Part shown: positions 5,790-10,821 of the stretch, in pieces
Position numbering within the stretch: position 1 is the first letter of the stretch
Layout: the number at the start of each line of letters is the position of its first letter
Assembly: GCA_013334545.1 (NCBI GenBank)
Contig: JAAXXJ010000087.1
Coordinates: 1-10,821, forward strand
Length of the DNA: 10,821 nt
DNA from: Nitrospirota bacterium
GTDB taxonomy: Bacteria; Nitrospirota; UBA9217
Direction: 5' to 3'
Program-made: the position numbers and the translations under genes
Notes under the pieces: model-generated
What the model saw: the letters and a program-made list of their open reading frames with translations, nothing else
The model's database searches: none
What the model was told of the DNA's origin: nothing

Positions 5790-5975
5790 ATGGCGAAGGT
5801 GACCGGCATCCAAAAGGCGCGCGAGAAGAAGCTGCAGCAGGCAGGACCGGCATCCCGGCACAACGGGTTCCAGCCCTGCAGCCCCGATATGACCATCTGC
5901 GGCGACTGTCAGGACAATCGCGCGAAGAACAAATGCCCCCGGCTCAAAGAGTGGCTTGCCCAGCGAAGATCCTGA
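5790..5975 (+). CDS. small four-cysteine protein, unknown function
   Basis: This 61-residue ORF starts at the only ATG available after an in-frame stop at 5760-5762. I do not recognise the family. The first half is basic and probably helical (K-A-R-E-K-K-L-Q-Q). The second half holds four cysteines at 30, 37, 40 and 49 (C-x6-C-x2-C-x8-C), which could bind zinc or an Fe-S cluster, then a basic tail R-L-K-E-W-L-A-Q-R-R-S. No membrane segment or signal peptide is seen. The upstream GGGG is a poor Shine-Dalgarno. It lies between the guaB terminator and rluB, and no promoter was found for it. The patterned cysteines and codon use like that of its neighbours favour a real gene, but it could be spurious. 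Confidence 0.55.
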   Translation: MAKVTGIQKAREKKLQQAGPASRHNGFQPCSPDMTICGDCQDNRAKNKCPRLKEWLAQRRS

Positions 5976-5989
5976 AGCCAGGAACGGAT

Positions 5990-6017
5990 GCATTCCCCCG
6001 GTTTGCCCGGTGAATGC
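5990..6017 (+). other. hairpin after the small four-cysteine ORF
   Basis: GCATTC (5990-5995) pairs with GAATGC (6012-6017), and the inner CCGG (5998-6001) pairs with CCGG (6007-6010) around a 5-base loop. No T-run follows, so it is not a typical intrinsic terminator. It may mark the end of the small gene or be a processing site. Confidence 0.4.
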
Positions 6018-6092
6018 GGGTGATGAGCATAATAGTGATAAGGACCGTGGATCGAAGATTACCAGGAGCCTGACAAACTGAGGAAGGATAAC

Positions 6093-6114
6093 GGGGGAGC
6101 GGGCACCGCCCCCC
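6093..6114 (+). other. GC-only hairpin just before the rluB start
   Basis: GGGGG (6093-6097) pairs with CCCCC (6110-6114), and GCGG (6099-6102) pairs with CCGC (6106-6109) around a 3-base loop, with one bulged A. The stem ends 12 bases before the ATG at 6127, close to where the ribosome binds. There is no T-run after it. It could limit translation initiation. Confidence 0.4.
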
Positions 6115-6126
6115 TGCGGTGAATGC

Positions 6127-7767
6127 ATGGAAGAGAGAATACAGAAGATCCTGTCAGCGGCCGGTATCGCATCGCGCCGCGCCGCCGAGGAGATCATCCT
6201 CGAGGGGCGGGTGCGCGTGAACGGCAAGGTCGTATCCGAGCTAGGCGCCAAGGCCGATCCTGACCGGGACCACATCAAGGTCGATGGCAAGCTGATCAAT
6301 CCGAAACAGCCCAAGGCTTATATTATGCTGAATAAACCGGCCGGTTTCGTTACGACCATGTCGGACCCCGAGGGACGCCCGATCGTCGCAAATCTCCTGA
6401 AGGGCGTCAGGGTACGCGTTTATCCCGTGGGCAGACTCGACTACGACACCGAGGGACTGCTCCTGCTGACGAACGATGGGGACCTTGCTCACCTCGTTAC
6501 CCATCCGAAGCATGAACTGCCGAAGACCTATTTAGTGAAGGTCAAGGGTTTTCTGGATGACCGGCACGTCGAGATGCTCGAACAAGGCGTTTTTCTCAAG
6601 GACGGCAAGACGGCGCCCGCCCGGGTACGAAAGCTCCGCAAGGAGGAGTCGAATTCATGGGTCGAGATCACGATCCACGAAGGCAGAAAGCGCCAGGTGC
6701 GCCGAATGATCGACCACACCGGCCATTCAGTGATCAAGCTCAAGAGGACCAGGGTCGGCAGCCTGAGCCTCGGGGACCTTCCGGTCGGAATGTACCGCCA
6801 TCTGACCCTGGACGAGGTGCAGGGGCTCCGGCAAATGGCCATGCAGGATGAAGCCAAGCAGCCGGTGCCGCGGATCATGGCGCCGAAGAAGAGCGTGGAG
6901 GCGCGAAGCAGGGCCGTTCGGCGCGAGACCGGTGACGCGCAGAAACCGATGCGGGGACGCGATGACGGGGCGATGTGGGGCCGCGGGGAAGAAAAACGAA
7001 GGTCGCGGGAAAAGCTCTTACGCAACGTCATCGGCGTGACAGACGGGACGGTCAGGCGCACTGCTTCCGTTGAGCGGTCGCGAGAAGTACCCGTGCCGCG
7101 AGCGCTTTTTGTTGAAGCCGCCAAGACCAGCGAACGGGGGCCATCAAGAGGACCAATCGAACAGTTGCAGGGTAAACAAAACGACCGGATGGCCCGCGGA
7201 GCGGATGCAGATCGCAGACCGCGAGTAGAGGGCGCACGGAAACCGCCGTTCCGCGGACAAAGATCAGAAGAGCGGCCCCGCTGGAGCGAGCAGCGCGGAA
7301 CGTCGGGTGGTCCGGCGCGGCCGTCCGGTGATCGTTCGCGACCGACCGGCTCTGCTATGGGACGGCAGCGGCCTGATGCCCGGGGAGTAAGGGCCGGCCG
7401 CGAATCGGCGGGCTCTGGAGAAAAGCGCACTGCACGCCCGGCGTTCGGAGGCAAGGTGTCCGGAACTCGGGAGGGAGGGTCGTCAGGAAGACCGTCGCGT
7501 CCATCTGGTGATCGTGCGCGACCGGCCAGCTTTACAACAGGACGTCCGCGGCCTGACGCTCGGGGAACGAGGACTGAAGGCAGAGGACCCGGATATGGAG
7601 AAAAGCGCTTTGCGCGCCCTGCGTTCGGGGGCAAGGTGTACGGTTCACGGAAGAGGGGACCGGTCAACGCCCCGGTCCTGAGGACCGGAGGCCCGAAGAT
7701 ATCTCGTCCAAAGCCGTCGGGGCAGCGGCCGGCGAATACGCGCGGCCGTGGCGGACGGAGACCGTAA
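6127..7767 (+). CDS. rluB: RluB/RsuA-family rRNA pseudouridine synthase with long Arg/Gly-rich tail
   Basis: The first ~235 residues are a standard RsuA/RluB/RluE/RluF-type enzyme that converts a specific rRNA uridine to pseudouridine. An S4 RNA-binding domain opens it (residues 3-50: E-R-I-Q-K-I-L-S-A-A-G-I-A-S-R-R). The catalytic domain follows with L-N-K-P-A-G-F-V-T-T (68-77), the active-site motif V-G-R-L-D-Y-D-T-E-G-L-L-L-L-T-N-D-G (101-118, catalytic Asp105), K-T-Y-L-V-K-V-K-G and E-G-R-K-R-Q-V-R-R-M (185-194). RluB (23S rRNA helix 90 region) is the likeliest subtype, but the target base cannot be proven by sequence. Residues ~236-546 are a low-complexity extension rich in Arg, Gly, Pro and Ser, including two 60-residue tandem repeats. 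E. coli RluB also has a basic tail, but a far shorter one. The ATG at 6127 lies where the S4 domain should begin; only a weak GGTGA precedes it. Confidence 0.92.
   Translation: MEERIQKILSAAGIASRRAAEEIILEGRVRVNGKVVSELGAKADPDRDHIKVDGKLINPKQPKAYIMLNKPAGFVTTMSDPEGRPIVANLLKGVRVRVYPVGRLDYDTEGLLLLTNDGDLAHLVTHPKHELPKTYLVKVKGFLDDRHVEMLEQGVFLKDGKTAPARVRKLRKEESNSWVEITIHEGRKRQVRRMIDHTGHSVIKLKRTRVGSLSLGDLPVGMYRHLTLDEVQGLRQMAMQDEAKQPVPRIMAPKKSVEARSRAVRRETGDAQKPMRGRDDGAMWGRGEEKRRSREKLLRNVIGVTDGTVRRTASVERSREVPVPRALFVEAAKTSERGPSRGPIEQLQGKQNDRMARGADADRRPRVEGARKPPFRGQRSEERPRWSEQRGTSGGPARPSGDRSRPTGSAMGRQRPDARGVRAGRESAGSGEKRTARPAFGGKVSGTREGGSSGRPSRPSGDRARPASFTTGRPRPDARGTRTEGRGPGYGEKRFARPAFGGKVYGSRKRGPVNAPVLRTGGPKISRPKPSGQRPANTRGRGGRRP
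7318..7665 (+). repeat. in-frame 180-base tandem repeat in the rluB tail
   Basis: Two units lie exactly 180 bases (60 codons) apart: 7318-7497 and 7498-7665 (the second slightly shorter). Both read R-P-S-G-D-R-x-R-P ... G-R-x-R-P-D-A-R-G ... G-E-K-R-x-A-R-P-A-F-G-G-K-V. By my count about 33 of the 56 residues from the shared P-S-G-D-R onward are identical. Divergence is spread evenly and there is no frameshift, so this is an old duplication kept in frame. Confidence 0.85.
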
Positions 7768-7806
7768 TTCTCAGGTAATGCTGCTTTTGCTGTCGTGAAA
7801 AACAAC

Positions 7807-8091
7807 ATGGACCAACTTCGCGCGCGGGTGATCGTTCACGGTCTTGTTCAGGGGGTCTGGTTCAGGGCTAGCACCAAGGACGAGGCGGACCGTCTCGGCG
7901 TCACCGGGTGGGTGAGAAACCTTCCCGACGGTTCTGTGGAGGCCTTGTTCGAAGGGCCGACGAAAAAGGTCGAGGCGATCGTCGGATGGTGCCACCGGGG
8001 CCCCGCAGGGGCCAAGGTGAACAGCGTGGACATTGCCTGGGAACCATACACTCGTGAGTTTGGTCACTTCGAGATCCGCTATGGCAGATAG
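7807..8091 (+). CDS. acyP: acylphosphatase
   Basis: This 94-residue protein matches acylphosphatase in length and motifs. It hydrolyses acyl phosphates to a carboxylate and phosphate in the cytoplasm. The N-terminal signature G-L-V-Q-G-V-W-F-R (residues 12-20) supplies the phosphate-binding loop and catalytic Arg20. G-W-V-R-N-L-P-D-G-S-V-E supplies catalytic Asn38, the same 18-residue spacing as in well-studied members. The C-terminus F-E-I-R-Y is also typical. I chose ATG 7807 because it gives the family's normal N-terminus. An in-frame GTG at 7795 would add four residues. Neither start has a clear Shine-Dalgarno. The end overlaps the next gene by 11 bases. Confidence 0.95.
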   Translation: MDQLRARVIVHGLVQGVWFRASTKDEADRLGVTGWVRNLPDGSVEALFEGPTKKVEAIVGWCHRGPAGAKVNSVDIAWEPYTREFGHFEIRYGR

Positions 8092-8806
8092 ACATCTCTT
8101 CTTGGTCGGCCTCATCCTTGTCGCAGCCCTTTCCTGTTCACCGCAGGAAGCAACGAATGCGCCGGGGAAGAATGACGCGCCCCTGGTCCTCCTGAAACCG
8201 AAGCCCAAGATCATGACCGCGGCGCAGAGGGCCGAACTGGGCTTCCCTCTGGAGATCATTGCGCAGGTCGAGGCCGCGGGAGGAGCGCCTGCAGAGCCGT
8301 TCTTTGCGGATGTCATGATACGCTCCTCGAACCTCAAGGGCGACGTGATGATCGCAACAGCCCGGCTGTCGGGATTCAGCGTACACACCCTGAGGGCCGA
8401 CGAGGTTATTTCCAGCCTTTCACCGGCGTTCCGCTCTCAGGGATTCTTGATCTTCAGAAGCCAGCAGAATTACGGCAACGTCCCCGACGTGGTCACGGTC
8501 ATTCGCGGGAAGAGCTCCTACGACATCCTCCTGGTCCAGAAGACCGAAGCGCCCCGCCACGATCTGGACACCAAGGCGATCATCAAGTGGCTTAAGGGGC
8601 AGCAGAGAACAGGGACCTTTGTCATCACCGGCGCGGGGGCGGACTGGCTCGAGGCGCGTTTCATCGTGCCCCCGAAGAACATGAACGCCTTCGCCCGGAG
8701 CGTCGGGTCGTTCGCTCCCGACGTGCTTGCGGAGAACAAAGGGACGATCGAAAAGCTTGCGGACACCATGAGGCGCTCCAACGGGTTCTCATTGTGGTGG
8801 GATTAA
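8081..8806 (+). CDS. probable lipoprotein with DUF4253-like C-terminal domain
   Basis: This 241-residue protein begins with a short basic N-terminus, a hydrophobic stretch (F-L-V-G-L-I-L-V-A-A-L-S) and Cys19 followed by Ser. That looks like a lipoprotein signal peptide, though Ala at -3 is not the most usual residue. The C-terminal ~100 residues resemble DUF4253: S-Y-D-I-L (about 146-150), D-L-D-T-K-A-I-I-K-W-L, I-T-G-A-G-A-D-W-L-E-A-R-F, F-A-P-D-V-L, and the distinctive ending L-W-W-D. The biochemical role of DUF4253 is unknown to me. I chose ATG 8081 over an in-frame ATG at 8033 because it puts the signal peptide at the N-terminus; it overlaps the acyP stop by 11 bases, suggesting coupled translation. 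The middle (about 55-140) has no motif I recognise. The domain call is by recalled pattern, not alignment. Confidence 0.8.
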   Translation: MADRHLFLVGLILVAALSCSPQEATNAPGKNDAPLVLLKPKPKIMTAAQRAELGFPLEIIAQVEAAGGAPAEPFFADVMIRSSNLKGDVMIATARLSGFSVHTLRADEVISSLSPAFRSQGFLIFRSQQNYGNVPDVVTVIRGKSSYDILLVQKTEAPRHDLDTKAIIKWLKGQQRTGTFVITGAGADWLEARFIVPPKNMNAFARSVGSFAPDVLAENKGTIEKLADTMRRSNGFSLWWD

Positions 8807-8879
8807 GAGGGCGGGGTCAGGGGTCAAAGACGAAATACCGGCGAAACGCTTTCACTGATCGTGCTTTCTATTTTCCACG

Positions 8880-9773
8880 ATGCAACGAATGAAGACCGCC
8901 GTGAACATCCTGACAGGACTTGCACTCCTTATTGTCGCCTTTTCGCTTATTGTCGTATACGCGAACACTCATCCTCCGCGCTATGCACTTCATATCCCAC
9001 CGTCGGACCATCGTGCCGCCTATGAGAATGTGACGTTCGAGACCAGCGACGGCGTAATGCTCAAGGGGTGGCTCATCAAACCCCCGCAGGAGAAGCCCGG
9101 CATGCCCGGGATCATTATCTGCCACGGCCTGGGTGCTAACCGCTCGGACTTCACTGACCTGGCGGTCATGCTCGCCCGACGGGGATACTGGGTCCTCACC
9201 TTCGATTTCCGGGCGCACGGCGAGAGCGGTGGGAGCCGGTCGTCGCTGGGGTATCATGAACAGAAGGATGTAGCGGCCGCTCTCGCGTACCTCGCGTCAC
9301 AGCCTCGGATCGACCGGAACCTCATCGGCATCTTCGGCTTTTCCCTGGGCGGCTCCACCGCCATCCTTGCCGCTGCCCGGACCGGGATGTTCGCAGCAGT
9401 GGCCGCTGACAGTGCGTTCACAAGCCTCAGGGAACAAGCACGCGAGGCCGTCACCGGGTTCTATCATCTGCCGTCATTTCCCTTCGTCAACCTGGCGGTC
9501 CTGGGGTATGAAATATATTTCCAGACCTCGGCCAGGGACATCGCCCCGGAAGCTGTCATCGGAAGGCTCGCGCCGGCACCCGTGTTCATCATTGCCGGCG
9601 ATGGCGATGAGATGATCCCCGCGGAGAACGGAAGAAGGCTGTTCCGGGCGGCGAAGGAGCCAAAGGAGCTCTGGATCATTCCCGTGGCAGGCCATGGCGG
9701 CACGATCGCCGCGGCCGGGGACGAATACGGCAGGAGACTGGGGGAGTTCTTCGACAGTCACCTGAGAAGATGA
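8880..9773 (+). CDS. membrane-anchored alpha/beta hydrolase
   Basis: This 297-residue protein has one N-terminal hydrophobic segment (about residues 8-27) with Arg and Lys before it, probably an uncleaved anchor placing the enzyme in the periplasm. The rest is an alpha/beta-hydrolase fold of the BAAT/YqiA/peptidase-S9-like kind. H-G-L-G-A-N-R (82-88) forms the oxyanion region, then F-D-F-R-A-H-G-E-S-G-G (108-118), the nucleophile elbow G-F-S-L-G-G (Ser155), A-G-D-G-D-E-M-I-P (acid Asp243) and A-G-H-G-G (His272). The complete Ser-Asp-His triad suggests an active esterase, thioesterase or peptidase; the substrate cannot be inferred. There is no good Shine-Dalgarno before the ATG. A second in-frame ATG at 8889 is an alternative start. 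It sits between the DUF4253-like gene and tsaB with gaps of about 70 bases each side. Confidence 0.9.
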   Translation: MQRMKTAVNILTGLALLIVAFSLIVVYANTHPPRYALHIPPSDHRAAYENVTFETSDGVMLKGWLIKPPQEKPGMPGIIICHGLGANRSDFTDLAVMLARRGYWVLTFDFRAHGESGGSRSSLGYHEQKDVAAALAYLASQPRIDRNLIGIFGFSLGGSTAILAAARTGMFAAVAADSAFTSLREQAREAVTGFYHLPSFPFVNLAVLGYEIYFQTSARDIAPEAVIGRLAPAPVFIIAGDGDEMIPAENGRRLFRAAKEPKELWIIPVAGHGGTIAAAGDEYGRRLGEFFDSHLRR

Positions 9774-9837
9774 CGTCGTCCTCCCGGACAGAAAAACAGG
9801 TTTTGACAGCGCTCGAAAATTCGGATAAGGTGGTTTC

Positions 9838-10536
9838 ATGTACATCCTCGGCATTGAAACAGCGACAAGGACCGGCGGCGTTGCCATCGTATCAGAGGAC
9901 GGCGTGCTCGCCGAGTACACCTTGAACATCGAGGTGACGCACTCGGAGCGGCTCATGTCCACGGTGGACCGGGTGTTCAAGGACACCGGGCTCCGGATGG
10001 CATCCATAGACGGTTTCGGCGTCTCCATCGGGCCCGGCTCGTTCACCGGGCTCCGTATCGGACTGTCCACCGTGAAGGGGCTCGCGTTCACCACAGGGAA
10101 GCCCGTTGCCGCGGTGCCGACGCTCAAGGCGCTTGCCTGGAACACGCCCCATGCTCGATATCCGGTATGTCCGTTGCTTGATGCCAGGAAGAAGGAAGTG
10201 TATGCCGCTCTCTACCATTACGACGGGCGGGAGCTCGTCCAGGACCTCCCGGAGACCGTGCTGCCGCTTGCTGAACTGGCGGAACGGGTCGCCGGAGAGG
10301 TGCTGTTCACCGGCGAGGGGGCACGGCTCTTTGCCGGGGACATCGAGCGCTTCTTTGCCGGGAGAGCGCACCTTGCGCCACGCTCCGCGTCGGTCCCGTC
10401 TGCGGCGAGCATCGCTGAGATCGCGCTGGATATGATCAGCGTCGGCCGGCAGACGGGTCCTGATGGCCTGTCGCCGATGTATATCCGCAGGCCGGAGGCC
10501 GAACTGGCATGGGAGAAACGGGAACGATCACGATAG
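9838..10536 (+). CDS. tsaB: tRNA threonylcarbamoyladenosine biosynthesis protein TsaB
   Basis: This 232-residue protein has the usual TsaB length and belongs to the ASKHA fold. TsaB is the partner of TsaD, with TsaE, in making N6-threonylcarbamoyladenosine at position 37 of ANN-decoding tRNAs. The signatures are I-L-G-I-E-T-A-T (3-10), the loop S-I-G-P-G-S-F-T-G-L-R-I-G (64-76), D-A-R-K-K-E-V-Y-A-A (115-124) and the C-terminal S-P-M-Y-I-R-R-P-E-A-E (212-222). AAGGTGG (9827-9833) sits four bases before the ATG and sets the start. The last 28 bases overlap rimI in another frame, a common tight tsaB-rimI arrangement. Confidence 0.97.
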   Translation: MYILGIETATRTGGVAIVSEDGVLAEYTLNIEVTHSERLMSTVDRVFKDTGLRMASIDGFGVSIGPGSFTGLRIGLSTVKGLAFTTGKPVAAVPTLKALAWNTPHARYPVCPLLDARKKEVYAALYHYDGRELVQDLPETVLPLAELAERVAGEVLFTGEGARLFAGDIERFFAGRAHLAPRSASVPSAASIAEIALDMISVGRQTGPDGLSPMYIRRPEAELAWEKRERSR

Positions 10537-10821
10537 ACCGCATGACCCGGGAGGACATTGAACAGGTCCTTGCCATCGAGCAGGCATCGTTCACGATGCC
10601 CTGGTCGCGGAACCTGTTCCTGTCGGAATTCCGGAATCCGACGGTGTCGCTCATGCTGGTCGCGCGGTCTCCGGATAGCGGTGGGAGGATCATCGGTTTT
10701 ATCGTCTGCTGGGCCGTTGCTGACGAACTGCATATCCTGGACCTGGCAACCGAGCCTTCCTGGCGCCGTAAAGGTATCGCCCGCATGCTCGTGCTCGCCG
10801 CGATCAGGGAGGGAGATGCGG
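10509..10821 (+). CDS. rimI: ribosomal protein S18 alanine N-acetyltransferase RimI (partial, 3' end missing)
   Basis: The frame runs from ATG 10509 to the window end, giving the first 104 residues. The N-terminus has the RimI pattern I-T-I-D-R-M-T-R-E-D-I-E-Q-V-L-A-I-E-Q and S-F-x-x-P-W-S (27-33). A strand H-I-L-D-L-A-T-E-P follows, and then the acetyl-CoA-binding motif R-R-K-G-I-A-R-M-L (86-94), the Q/R-x-x-G-x-G/A signature of GNAT enzymes. RimI acetylates the N-terminal alanine of ribosomal protein S18. The start lies inside tsaB, with GGAGG (10493-10497) about 11 bases upstream. An ATG at 10541 is possible but would cut off conserved N-terminal residues. Confidence 0.93.
   Translation, partial: MGETGTITIDRMTREDIEQVLAIEQASFTMPWSRNLFLSEFRNPTVSLMLVARSPDSGGRIIGFIVCWAVADELHILDLATEPSWRRKGIARMLVLAAIREGDA

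Noticed and set aside
9803..9829. TTGACA (9803-9808) as a promoter for tsaB
   Set aside because: The -35 is perfect, but the only -10-like sequence (GATAAG, 15-base spacing) overlaps the tsaB Shine-Dalgarno, leaving almost no leader.

Overview
The window is a GC-rich, gene-dense stretch of bacterial chromosome made almost entirely of housekeeping genes on the + strand. It comes from a Gram-negative organism: there is a lipid II flippase, a probable lipoprotein and a bacterial-type t6A synthesis gene. No gene fixes the phylum. Gene order and the dispersed hairpin repeats suggest Nitrospirota or a former 'Deltaproteobacteria' lineage, but this is only an impression.

Layout. Bases 1-267 are the 3' end of a holA-like gene. 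It converges on rpsT (358-627, - strand) across a shared hairpin terminator. After a 323-base gap holding the rpsT promoter and one inverted copy of a hairpin repeat comes a compact cluster: murJ (951-2543), an O6-alkylguanine-DNA alkyltransferase gene (2546-3079) and a metallo-beta-lactamase-fold hydrolase (3189-3824). A likely promoter at 3836-3864 then starts a long leader containing two tandem copies of the hairpin repeat. The leader leads to guaB (4213-5673), which ends at a clear intrinsic terminator. Next come a four-cysteine 61-residue ORF, a pseudouridine synthase (rluB type) with a very long Arg/Gly-rich tail, acylphosphatase, a DUF4253-like lipoprotein, a membrane-anchored alpha/beta hydrolase, tsaB, and the start of rimI.

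Main result. The alkyltransferase reading frame has an in-frame TGA (2972-2974) exactly where the family has its alkyl-accepting cysteine (P-C-H-R-V). The frame stays open past it for 34 more codons of well-conserved family sequence and then stops at 3077-3079. Starting ten bases after the TGA is a hairpin whose 6-base loop reads AGGUAC, presented 20 bases downstream, like a bacterial SECIS element. The best reading is a selenoprotein alkyltransferase with selenocysteine as the DNA-repair nucleophile. Conventional gene calling would truncate it at 2974 or call it broken.

How the genes work together. murJ, the alkyltransferase and the hydrolase are closely packed and may share a transcript, though their functions are unrelated (cell wall, DNA repair, thioester or related hydrolysis). 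rluB, tsaB, rimI and rpsT all concern ribosomes or translation. tsaB-rimI is a common pairing. No selA, selB, selC or selD gene lies in the window, so selenocysteine machinery must be sought elsewhere in the genome.
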